From contig JANDJZ010000477.1 in the NCBI GenBank assembly GCA_027943245.1, positions 1 to 42,914 of the forward strand: a DNA stretch of 42,914 nucleotides, given 5' to 3'. A model generated the notes under the pieces. That model was given only the letters and a program-made list of their open reading frames with translations, had not been told where the DNA came from and did not search any database. Shown here in pieces: positions 12,835 to 23,722 of the stretch. The position numbers and the translations under genes are program-made. Every line of letters begins with the position of its first letter. Within the stretch, counting starts at the first letter, position 1. This DNA comes from Acanthamoeba sp. SK_2022b (Eukaryota > Discosea > Longamoebia > Acanthamoebidae).

Positions 12835-13516
12835 ATGAATGGTTCACCGATACGATCGGCGTTGCACAACAGGGCCAAGCTGGAAAACTGCATCGAGAAT
12901 GGCTGCGCGTGGGGAGCGCTGTACATACCGCCAGACTTCTCGTCCACCATGTTCGAGGTCTTTGGGCCCATCATCAACATCACCCAACTCACCCAAAAGC
13001 TGTTCTTCTCGTCCGGCTGTACGTTTCTGTCCACCCACATCAATGACTGCTGGTCGCGATGTTGATCGGCTGTCCCCTGTCTTGTTTTGCGTTATCAGCG
13101 TACGAGGCCTACTCCAACCCCATCTACTACGAGGGCCGCAACTATGCATGCATCTCCCCCCTTCAAAGACCTCCTCTTAACCCTCATTGCTGTGCTTACG
13201 CAGTGATACATGTGTGCGCGTGCAGGCCACCTAAAGCATCGTGGTGAAGATCATCGACACCATCTTCAGGTCGGTCTCCACGGGCATCTCCGAGCGGCTT
13301 CTGACCTCCACGCTGGGACCTCTCCTTGTACGTTTGGCCTTCGACAGAGTGTGTTCGACAGAGGCGTTTCATTAATGATTGGTCGCTGTTAGCTCCAATT
13401 CGTCAACCCTGCGTTCTTCGTCAACCCGGTGACGTTGACCTGGGTCAACCTTCACCCCGTCACAAATATAGCCTCAACTTCGCCTCGTACGTCAGCTTCG
13501 TGCTGGCCTGGATCGG
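12835..13516 (+). pseudogene. DUF3533/SNG1-like membrane protein remnant
   Basis: Exons on the plus strand at about 12835-13020, 13100-13143, ~13232-13329 and 13393-13516. The first contains KLENCIENGCAWGALYIPPDF, recalling the W-G-A-I-x-V-P block of DUF3533 (yeast SNG1-like) proteins. Then come SYEAYSNPIYYEGRNY, VVKIIDTIFRSVSTGI and VTLTWVNLHPVTNI. At 13471-13473 one base is missing: the reading frame shifts from NLHPVTNI to a good continuation LNFASYVSFVLAWIG in the next register. The N-terminal TM and the C-terminal TM block are absent. One frameshift plus two truncations mark it as a pseudogene; a sequencing error would explain only the frameshift. Confidence 0.55.
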
Positions 13517-13671
13517 TACGTGGGCACTCTGGTTTGTTCGTTACCATCTCCAAACTCAAGACCTTGCCTTGTTTTCGGTCGGTGCGCTGTACCGCCTCTC
13601 CCCTACGAGTCGAAGAAACTCCACATGGACTTGAAAAATGATAAATAAAATAACAGCACAAAGCAAACGGG

Positions 13672-14960
13672 CTACACCAGCTCGTGGAATCGGGTGAGGA
13701 GCGACTGGAGGAGCTGCCTCGCGGCGCTACTTCCCTGCATCAAGGCGGCGTCCTTCTCGAGGATCGCCAGCTCGTGCTCGGGCAGGAGCGAGAGGGCAAG
13801 CCTGCCCTCGTCGTTGCGTGCCGTCACGTCGGCCCCGCTCAGCATGAGCGCCACCACCACCTGCCGCAGACCCATCGCCGCGAATGCGTGGAGGGCCGTG
13901 TTGCCGCGGGCGTCGGCCAGGTTCGGATCGGCGCCCCTCCTGCTGCTCGTTGTCTCCTCCTCCTCCTCCTGTTTCGTTGTCGATGACTTCTCCTTCATCT
14001 TCGTCTTGGTCTGAGTATTGGTGGGCACTGCACAGTTCAAGTTCTCACCTGATGCCATCAGCGAGCAAGAACACCATCAACAAAAATAGTTAAAAATACT
14101 ACTTTAAAAACAACCAATCAGTTGCGGCAGGTACCCAGGAGCGCTTCGACCATTGTCAAGCACTCGTTGCGCTGCCTCTCCGATTCGTCGCAGCGTCCAT
14201 GGATGAGCGCTACGGCGTGGAGCATCGTCGCGTGTGTGGCCAGCTGCTTCACCGCACACTCGTTCACCTGTTCCTCGCTCCCTGGCTCATCCTCCTCTTC
14301 GTTTTCATTCTCTTCCTCCTTCTCCTCCTCCCTCTTCGTCTTCTCCTGTCGTTTCTGTGGCTTCGCGCGCCTTCGCTTTCGTTCTTTTGTCCTCTCCGCA
14401 TCGTCGCTTTCGTTCTTTCGTTTCTTCGCTCTACGGTCGGTGGTGGCCAACGACGCTTCGGTGGTGGCGGTGGGGATCAGCAGCATGTCCCTCTGTGGCG
14501 TGTGTCGCACAAATTGGCCAAAGGGCACCACGAGCCCTTCGTCTACGCGTGCGTCGTCGTCGTTGCGCTTGCCGCGCTTGCCCTCGGCCCGACGCGCGCT
14601 CCGCTCGGCCTCCTCCTTGGCCTGCTCGGCCAGCCGCTTGACCAGGAAGCGCGCCAGGGCCGGCGACGCGCGCTGATTGGCGTTCGCGCCGGGCCGGTCG
14701 CCACACATCACGAGAAGCTCGACCAACCGGGGTTGTCGATTGCTCACGGCGAGCTGCAGCGGCGTGAGACCGTTGGCGTCTGTTGCGTTGTAACCGTTAC
14801 CGCGCAGTGGTGAGCCAACGAGAACGCGAGCGTTTGGTCGGGCAGAGCAAGAGATCCAATCAACGAACCGAGAGGGTCGGGGGCCGCGTGGCAGATGTCG
14901 AGGAGCAGCTTGACCGTGTCGGGATCGTTGTTGTTCACCGCCATGTGGAGCAGCGTCTCC

Positions 14961-15027
<67 letters not shown>

Positions 15028-15623
15028 TGTGACGTGAGCAAGCAGAACGTCAACACCTTGTGTAGTACACGCAGCGCGGGTGAACCTTTGGCGTCGTTGG
15101 CGACGTCCAAGTCTGCGTGGTAGATGTGCAGCAAGCGCAGCTTCTCCCTGTCCTACATCACCAGACGCCAAACCAATCACAAATTAGCTACAGATATCAC
15201 GCTATAGTATCATGTGCTACTTGGTTGCATGGTCGGGTGGGCTGGTTGTACATAGGGGGTGAGCCCCTCGGCAACGGCGCGACGCCAGTGCCGGCGCACG
15301 CCCTTGCGCATGACTATGTGGCCCGCCGTGTCCCCGTTGGCGTTCTTTAGATTCGGGTCCACTCCATTCTCCTGTGCTCACCACGGCATCGCGCGTGAGC
15401 AGTGGCCGCGCACAGGCCATAAGTGGTTTTTCAGTGAAGGAGGGCGCAATGTACGAGGACAAGAGCGAGCACGTTGATGTTGATGTCGGCGATGTGGCTG
15501 TGGAGGTAGGTGTCCTTGGTGTCCCGATCCACCTTGAAAATGTCTACCACGCGCTCCTGTCGTAATGGCCACAAGTGTCTGCCCCACCGCATTCATGAGC
15601 TGGCGGCTGAGAGAGAGAGAGAG

Positions 15624-15694
<71 letters not shown>

Positions 15695-15932
15695 TGGAGA
15701 TGAACCTGACGACGGCGACATGAGGATACATCTCCTGGCTGTGGAGGTTGTCGGCTCGGGTCAGCCGATGGGCCACGTCGGAGAAGTTGTCGCAGTGCCA
15801 CCTGAACTCATGCTTAAGGTGCGCGGTCGCCTTTGTCGCCGCGCCAAACTCCAGCAGCGCGCACACTACCTCCTCGTTGCGGACGGCAGCGGCCAGCTGG
15901 AGCGGGGTGACCTTGACCTCCTTCCCGTCCCA

Positions 15933-16010
<78 letters not shown>

Positions 16011-16643
16011 CACACCACAATGATACATGTCACCGCGCTATCGTAAAGAGTGCATAAATGATAAGTAATAAATAATAAAATATAAAATATAATAAGGAAT
16101 TATTGAATTAGTCTCCCCTACCATCAGCACCAGGTCGTGCGCCGACAGGTCGGGGTTGTAGCGACGCACGATAGCTCTGACCAGCTGCCCATCTCCGTAC
16201 TACAAGGCGTTTGTGTGCGCGCGTGTGAGTGTTTGACGAATGTGCTTTGCTACATACGGCATACGTGGGCGATTGCTTAGAGGAGGGGGGGCTGTACCAT
16301 CAGTGACCTCTCCCAGGGAGTGTAGGCGAATCGCTGTAGCCTGCCGTGGCGGGCGTACCTGCGATTGCCCCTAATGGCTTCCTGCTTAGCCCTGTCCGGG
16401 TCCTCAAGCTGGAACGGGTCGACGCCGAGCGTCTCGACGAGATAGTGGGCCACCTCCAGCGAGCCTGCCAGACAGGCCCCCGAGCGCGTCAGCTTGCAAC
16501 AGCTTGCACGACCAAACCCACCGTGCCTCAGCGAAACCGAACCAAAGCGTTCCACCGCCGGCGGATGGCCAAACACGTGGCCGGATCCCTTGCACAGCTC
16601 TTGACAGAACCGAAACCTGTCCACACAAGTAGGTCAGTTGTGT

Positions 16644-16713
<70 letters not shown>

Positions 16714-18007
16714 GTGTGTGTGTCGTGGGTGTGTGTCGTGTGTGTGTCGTGTGTCGTGTGTCGTGTGTCGTGTGTCGTGTGTCGTGTGTCGTGTGTGTCG
16801 CTTGTGTGTGTCGTGTGTGTCGCTTGTGTGTCGTGTGAGTGTGCGCTAGACTGAACGTGGTTGCACGCATGCTTACCAATTCCTGGGCTGCTTGTTGAGC
16901 ATGGCCCGATGGAGGAGCGAGCTGCCCTGGCGACCTCCCCCCCTCATGACCTTGGCTCCGAGGCCGCCTGTGCGAATAGAAATATATATATCGATTTAAC
17001 AGACATTAGCACGTGCGCAGTGGGAGCGAGAATTGGAACGCTTGTATGAATGGACCGACTACCTCTGGTCACCAGCGCCTTGATCAGGTCGAGGTCGTTG
17101 GAGAGGACCGCCTCGACGGTGCTACTATTCGGCTCGCCGGGGGCACCGGCCCACGCCCCTGTTGATTTCCAGGTGAGCGGTGTCCGTGCGGCCTTGGTCG
17201 TTCTCAAAGTGCGTTGAGGGGAGGGGGGGGGCGATTACTGTGATCCAGCAACAGGTCAATGATGTCTCGCATTCTATCGCGTAGGCCGTGGAGCATTGGC
17301 AAGTCCTTGCTCAACCGGTGGCTTGGGTTGTGGTGGATGTCCAGAATCATCTCGTTCACGAGCCGGAACGCTGCGACCTGTCGTTTGTTCGTTCGTTTTT
17401 TGCTTACTGGCATGAACTCCACACTGCACTGCGGTGACAAACGAGTGTTGTAGAGCAGCAGCACGTACGGCAATGTACAACGGCGACTCGCCATTCGTGC
17501 CATTGGCGAGGTTGGGATCGGCACCGTGTTGAAGAACTGCCTCCACCATCTTCGGGTCGGCCTTGTAGATCACCTTTGCACCCACAACATGCAACAAACA
17601 TATGCATATACACAGTGAGAAACAGAGTATTTAGGGGGGAGTATACGTACGTGCATGAGCAGGGTGCCGATGGCGGTGCTCCTTGATTTCCTCAGTGTTT
17701 GGTAGGCGAGTTCCATCGTGCGTTTCTTGATCTGCAGTAGACCGTTGATGTCGACACCGCTGTCTCTGGCCTCACTGAGCGAGGCCTTGAGCGCATCGAG
17801 CGTCGATACGTCGAAAGTATGCTGCACCACGCGTATCGCGGGGGCATTCGGCGCGCGAGCCTCCGCAGATCTCTCGAGATCGGGGACAACTGCCGATATA
17901 GGTTGGTCCACCGCTGGCCACCTGTCGTGTTTCTTCATATCGCCCACACGAACCAGCGTTACCTGCTCCAAGAACGTGAAGTAGCGCCCGAACTGGGTGA
18001 CACGCAC

Positions 18008-18072
<65 letters not shown>

Positions 18073-19329
18073 AGTCACTCCAACGCCGGCCTATTAATTG
18101 TCATACAACAGCAGCAGGTCGACCTACCGACTGAACCGGAGGCGCTTGCGTGCCGCTGAGGTCGAGGAAGCGAATGCGGGGACAGGCATTGGACAGGAGT
18201 TTGAGCTCGGACAGGTAGAGTGCGGCGGGCCGGATGTTGGCGAGGTTCAACCGCTGCAGCTTGTCGCAATTGCTCAACAGCAAGCTCACGGGCTGGTGTG
18301 CCAATTAGCACATGTAAACAGCAACCGCGTGAACGCTCAGCCCAGCCATAGAAATGCAGAAGAGAGAGAGAGAGAGAGAGGGAGAGAACGGAGACTCACT
18401 GTGGTGAGGGTCCAGCCGGAGATGTTGAGGTCGACCACGTTTGGACACGCAGCCAACATGTCTGGCAGGCAGAGGGCCACGCCCACAACACTGCCGCATC
18501 CTGGCGTATCATCGAGCAGTTAAACCACATCGTTCGCCCCGGTCTTGGCCATCACGACCTGAAGAACCTGAGAGCGCGAACGCTGGCAGTCGTACCGGAG
18601 ATGTCCAGCGTCGTGAGTGTGTGGAAGCGCGACGCGAGCTCCCTCACCCTCGACAGATGTTGCAGCCTGCAATCGGGCATGCCGTCGTCGTCACCGTCCT
18701 CGTCGTCGCTGTCTTCGACAAGCTGGTAGTCGAACAGGTGGTAGCAGCCGGCAAGCTTGAGCGTGTGGAGGCTGTCGCCGTTGGCCGTGAGCCTGATGAG
18801 CATCTCCAAGCTGATACCACGACAACCTATATCGGTGTGGAATGTGTTTGTGTTGAGCCTCTCTGTGGGCGTGATCGCCCTCGGTGGAGGTGGAGCCTTC
18901 CTTACCAGAGAGGTCGAGTATGCGCGGGCGGAAGGGCGTTGTGCCATGAAGCCGCAGCACCCGCTCCATCAGCGCATCGTCCACGCGGTTTACACATCTG
19001 CAGCACGCGCGTGGGTAGTTATTTAAACCTAACAGGAAAATTAAAGTAGCAAAATAGCAAGGAGGAACGAACCGTTGGCAATTTAGGTCGGTTAGCAACC
19101 ACGGCAGCTCCTCGGTGATCAACTGGTTCAAAGCTGTGGCACGGCCAGACATGGAGTGATTAATTGCCAACATAGAGGTGGTCACCGCTGTTTGTGGGCA
19201 AGAAGAACCTTTGCACACGCTGCCGAGGGAAAGGAGGCGCGGAAGCGAGCCTAAAAAGGAGTAGATGTGCGTCTGCACCTCAGTCGGCAGGGCCAATAAA
19301 AGCGAGGACGCCACGCCGTTCTTCTGCAT
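13672..19329 (-). CDS. F-box / leucine-rich repeat / ankyrin repeat protein, 1193 aa
   Basis: Twenty exons with all phases closing: 19329-19209, 19133-19073, 18997-18906, 18826-18596, 18500-18400, 18292-18128, 17992-17651, 17573-17469, 17377-17239, 17158-17063, 16967-16877, 16616-16298, 16199-16122, 15920-15706, 15578-15455, 15371-15252, 15152-15086, 14961-14869, 14779-14135, 14048-13672. Order: N-terminal F-box (LPTEVQTHIYSFLGSLPRLL, residues ~12-40); cysteine-containing LRRs with repeated LDLSG, LDISG, LNISG endings (~60-260); ankyrin repeats (VLQHGADPNLANGTNGESPL, ENGVDPNLKNANGDTAGH, GETLLHMAVNNNDPDTV, ANGLTPLQLAVSNR, GADPNLADARGNTALHAFAA); and between the last two a Lys/Glu-rich disordered stretch with an NLS-like RKRRRAKPQKRQ-type region. 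An F-box suggests a substrate adaptor of an SCF ubiquitin ligase, with LRR and/or ankyrin repeats choosing the target. The target is unknown. Confidence 0.82.
14962..15026. repeat. (GT)n tract ending at a splice acceptor
   Basis: On the minus strand this reads as (CA)n and its last unit supplies the acceptor (CACACACAG|GG) of exon 18 of the F-box/ankyrin gene. Confidence 0.9.
15609..15690. repeat. (GA)n(GT)n tract
   Basis: Microsatellite inside the intron 15579-15705 of the F-box/ankyrin gene. Confidence 0.95.
15933..16009. repeat. (CA)n tract
   Basis: Microsatellite inside the intron 15921-16121 of the F-box/ankyrin gene, just upstream in sense of the acceptor at 15921. Confidence 0.95.
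16640..16846. repeat. (GT)n then (GTGTC)n array
   Basis: A GT tract grades into GTGTC/GTGTGTC units over about 200 bases. It fills most of the intron 16617-16876 of the F-box/ankyrin gene. Confidence 0.95.
18010..18068. repeat. (CA)n tract
   Basis: Microsatellite inside the intron 17993-18127 of the F-box/ankyrin gene. Confidence 0.95.
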
Positions 19330-20002
19330 CGTGACGCCGCTGGCCGGTTATTGTCTGTTGCCTAGTCCGGGGCAGTTTCAAAGCTTTCCGCTAAGAAAAA
19401 AATCTCGTGAAGTGAAGAGGCCGCCACACATAACTTTCCCTTTATGGTAGGAAGCTGTGTCCGCTTGCCCACTTGCTCCACCATCATCAGAGAGACTACC
19501 CTCCTTCATTGAGATAAAGAAAAGAAGGCAGCCTAGGTATTCCCAAGCATGATAGACCACAGTCACGATGGAGATGATTCCCAAAGCACGTCCACCTCAT
19601 ATCAGGTGAAGTAGTGAAAGTACCGTGTACGCACAATGTAGACTCTAGCCAATGGTGCCAAAGGCCAAGGAGTCCCGCGCCACGTCGATCATCCCTTCGA
19701 CCGACCCAGGGCAACTTCACCACCGGTGCGCCCGTCATTCCCCACTGATACACATGACGTGTGTAGCGGTGGCACGGTTTGATGTGTGCAGGGGATGCCC
19801 ATGAACTTGCATAGGCTAAAGAACAACCCTCCTACCTCCTACAACGTCGCCAAGAGCCTACCTGTCTCGCACTTCAGTCCACCAATGGGCACGAAAGAAA
19901 TACAAAGGACAATCCGAGAACTGGCTTCTCGTCACTCTTCATGCTCTTTTTCTATGTGGCGAACTTGTACCACTTGCGTGTGTTTGCGTGTGCGTGCGTG
20001 CA

Positions 20003-20082
<80 letters not shown>

Positions 20083-20101
20083 TGTGTGTGTGTGTATGTG
20101 C

Positions 20102-20134
<33 letters not shown>

Positions 20135-20205
20135 CGCTGATGAACCGTTGGGGGGAGTAGATTCAAGGGATGGGTGCGGGGCGTGGTGTCGGTGAATACA
20201 TACTT
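19330..20205. other. Non-coding stretch upstream of the F-box/ankyrin gene
   Basis: Should contain the promoter of the minus-strand F-box gene, though I see no clear TATA box. Frames here are short and have atypical codon use. It contains the TGCG array at 19981-20085 and no gene I can support. Confidence 0.45.
19976..20085. repeat. (TGCG)n tetranucleotide array
   Basis: About two dozen TGCG/CGTG units, followed by a short GT tract to ~20130. It is the only tetranucleotide array in the window and it is not inside a recognised intron. Confidence 0.95.
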
Positions 20206-20206
20206 T

Positions 20207-20525
20207 TACTGCATTGTACGTGTTCCTGGTGGTGTTCGGCACCAGCATCAACTTTCTGTCCAAGATCATCTCTTCACCTGCCACCACGCGCAACTTCAGC
20301 TCCACCGTCCATCCCACCGCCGTCAGTAACGTTAAATTTTAATTTATTATAATTTTTAAATAATAATAATGCTTGGGCACGACAACCTGTAGCTGCTGTC
20401 GCGATGGTACAGCGCCGAGGCGTTGCTCCTGCAGCCCGCGCGCGAAGTCGACACGCGGCGACACGCTCTGGTGCGCGGCGTCATCATGTTCCGGCGAATC
20501 AAGGATTGCTTGTTGCAGTTGGTGG
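20207..20525 (+). pseudogene. Fragment of a membrane protein
   Basis: Two exon-like pieces. The first, about 20207-20321, reads TALYVFLVVFGTSINFLSKI (a membrane segment) and on to FSSTVHPTA, ending at a GTCAGT donor. The second, about 20392-20525, reads LLSRWYSAEALLLQPAREVD... to a stop-free end, and could follow after an AT-rich intron. Hydrophobic segment followed by a W-x-x-E-A-L block vaguely recalls the C-terminus of ABCG-type transporters, but the match is too short to assign. There is no start region and no downstream exon. I treat it as a remnant. Confidence 0.35.
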
Positions 20526-22774
20526 GTGGGAGTTGTAAGTTGTTGTTGCTTGATGATAATGATTGACCGGGATGTCGGCCGACGTTTTATGCTGGTGGGG
20601 TGATTGCATCTCAACTAGGCACAGCACACACAGGGAGAACACACTGGGATTGCATGCGGACAACCTCGAGTATGGGATAAGATAGCTGGCGTTGTGGTGA
20701 ACAACCCATCGTGGAACGCCTTTATTAATCTGCCGACAGGACCATGACGACGACAACAGAGTCAGCAGCTGGACCGAGAGCTGGTCATGCACACATCCTT
20801 GTGAGCATGGGGTACTCAAGTATTGGCGTCTTGTGGGAGCCCTGCTATACATCTTGCTATACATCTTGCCATTACACCTGTTGCGCTTTGTTCATGCATA
20901 CAACATGACATGTTCTATCTCCACAGCACTGTGCAGCAGACCATTTGCAACACTAGTGACAGTAACACCTCAGCACCGCTCATCCATTGCAGTGGACAGC
21001 TGCGCTGTCCACCACTGAAGCTCGTCTGGTGCCTTGAAGGGGACAGGGTCCAGGCGTGCATGCAACGAAGTAGGGAAACATCTTCTTCTGCTTGCCTATC
21101 TTGAGGGGTGCGCACCATCTAAAGATGGCGGGAAAGTGTAGATACCTCTTGATTTGGAGTCGGGATTGTTCACGGCAAGAGCAAAAAAGGATGTCTGCGT
21201 AACGACGGAATGGCAGAAAAGGAAACACGACCGCAAATTTCGTCGCTACCTGTAAACAGCAGGCTGATAGCACGTGCAAACATCGGAGTAAGCCTGTATG
21301 GTGAAGGCCTGTGAAGAAGGCATGAAAAGTCGATTGCTTGTCAATCTGGTTACAATGGAATGCTCCAATGGAACGGTGCCAATTGCCATGGAAGCTTCTT
21401 GAACCTTTCAGGCCAGCTACAAAACCCTCATCCGAGCCCCAGTCCTTTACTTCTTACTCCACCTCACCAGACCAACAAGCCAACCAGCAACTCCACCCTG
21501 TTGTTTACCATGCCCTTCACTAGCCCTGGCATACCAGCCTGTAAAAGACCCATTTTGCCCAGGCAGACAAGCTACTCTACCACAGTAAGTCAGTTCATGG
21601 TACTCTTGTTCCTTGCTTTGTTGCAACTCACCCATGTGACTACTCCAACTTCATGGACTCAGGCTCATTCACAGTACCAGAATTACAAGGTTCCTTAGGG
21701 TCTCAGATCTCCCAACCTCCACATACATACAGTCCCTTGTTAGCACAAACTTCACCACACTACTACAACTTCATGGGACTCAGGCAATACCATTCAAAAG
21801 TCAGGGTCTCCTTGACCCAGGCCCAAGACCGCCACTTAAGGTACATACCTCATCTCATTTCAAGCTTCAAGGGTTTACTTCACTCTGGCGTAGGCAGAGG
21901 CCAATGGACTCCAGCCAGTGCTGCCTCCACCCTCTGTTTGTATTGTATATGTGTGCCTCACAGTAACCAGGTGAGAGGTTTACCTGAGGTGATATGTTGT
22001 TGCTGTCTCTTCTCCCATTCTGTCTCTCATGCACACAGAACTACCTGCTCTGAGTGTGGTCACCTCAGTGTGTGAACCACGGCAGTTGTGGCGGTCCTCA
22101 GCCTCATGGGTCTCCCCAAGGACCTGCCTGGCCATCAGGTGGTGCCCCTGCAGGCACATGCAAGGACTTGAGAGAGTTCAGGCCTCTGTTCTCCATTCTT
22201 CTGGAGATGGGGATGGCGTGGGGCTCAGCCATCCTCTGTGTGTCTATCCACTCCCCTCGTTTCCTCTTCTTTTTTCCCTTCATATCGTGCAGGTGGAGGT
22301 GGCGATCGAGCCTAGTGGACTCTCTCGGCCCGCAAGCATTCGCGACGCAGCGTTCAAGAACCCTAGGGCCATCAGTGTCAACGAGAGACCGCGGCCAAAT
22401 GACTCACTCAACCTTATCCCTCATGTCGAGCAAAAACAACGCTTTTTCTCCTCATATTACGTGCTGTTGACTGTTGGGTACAGTGGGTTGTTCGCCTGTG
22501 TGTCTCCTCGCCGATAGATGAAGACAAGAGTAGATGTTTCTTCGGCCTCACTTGGTTACCACAAAACCTTAACCAATCGCACGGAACCTTAAGCCTGCTC
22601 TCCATAGCAAGGAGTTGATGGGAAGCCCAACGGGAAATGCTCACGGCGCCCTTGTCAGGGAAACAACAAAGATTGACATCAGGCAGTCCATGAGACGTTC
22701 AACAGGCCTGCAGCAATGAACATTGTGCTTCCGTAGGCGAAGGAGCCGCATGCAAACCCAACGGCGGAAGGCGC
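20526..22774. other. Long non-coding stretch with lower GC
   Basis: About 2.2 kb without a supported gene and less GC-rich than the coding neighbourhood. It contains an imperfect direct repeat (21637-21668 versus 21755-21786). One possible exon remnant follows an acceptor at ~22293 and reads VEVAIEPSGLSRPASIRDAA, with no partner exons. The 3' side contains the 3' UTR of the 5-oxoprolinase gene. Confidence 0.4.
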
Positions 22775-23658
22775 TCAGTTGGTGGTGGGCTTGCCGTAGC
22801 CGCCGGCGCCAGGGGTGATGATGCGCAGCCGATCGCCGACGCCCATGGTCAGCGTGTTCTTGCCGCCCAGGTACACCACGCGCCCATCGGCCTTGACCCA
22901 CTCGTTGGACCCGCGCGCGCCGTCCTCACCTCCGTTCAACCCGTGCGGTGCTGTGGAAACCAAACCAAACACAACGCGAGCAAATAAATATAAATGATTC
23001 TTATAATAAATAATAAATAAATAATTTAAAAATAAAATGCGTCAAAGTACCGAAGGCGCGCCTCTCCGAGAGAATGCCGACGGTGAGCGGCTGCAGGAAC
23101 TGGAGCTCCCGCACGACGCCGTCGCCGCCACGACGCAGGCCCTTGCCGCCGCTGCCCGCGCGAATCGAGAACTCGTTGAGCAGCACCGGATACTTGCGCT
23201 CCAGGATCTCGGCATCTGTGACGCAGTGCGTCAGCATGACGTGGCAAGCTTTTATCAAAGCTTTTAAAAATAATTAAATAATTAAATAATTGAAAAGGGA
23301 GAGCTGGACCGGTGATGCGGGTGTTGGTCATGTGGGAGTGGACGCCCGACTCGCCCTCCCAGTCGGGACCGGCGCCGCCGCCGCCGGCGATGGTCTCGTA
23401 GTAGCCCATCCTCTCGTTACCGAACGTGAAGTTGTTCATGCAACCCTGTCGTCAGGAGCACGGCCAGGCATGAGTTCATGCACGCACACACGTAGACACA
23501 CGCACACGAACAAACCTGCGAGTTGGCGCAGGCCTTGAAGGCGGTGAGGATGACGTCGGTCACGCGCTGGGAGGTGAGCACGTTGCCGCCCACCACGCCC
23601 GCCTCCTCGGACGGCGCCAGAATGGAACCCTGTCAACACACGCACACGACCTATGATG

Positions 23659-23722
<64 letters not shown>

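Noticed and set aside
16333..16351. An 18-base GT...AG candidate intron inside exon 12 of the F-box/ankyrin gene
   Set aside because: Too short to splice and divisible by three; reading through keeps the frame.
16640..16846. Regular GTGTC units resembling a CRISPR-like array
   Set aside because: No unique spacers; it is a graded microsatellite inside an intron of a eukaryotic gene.
22293..22450. Possible plus-strand exon (VEVAIEPSGLSRPASIRDAA...)
   Set aside because: Acceptor-like start but no upstream or downstream exon in phase; kept only as a note in the non-coding stretch.
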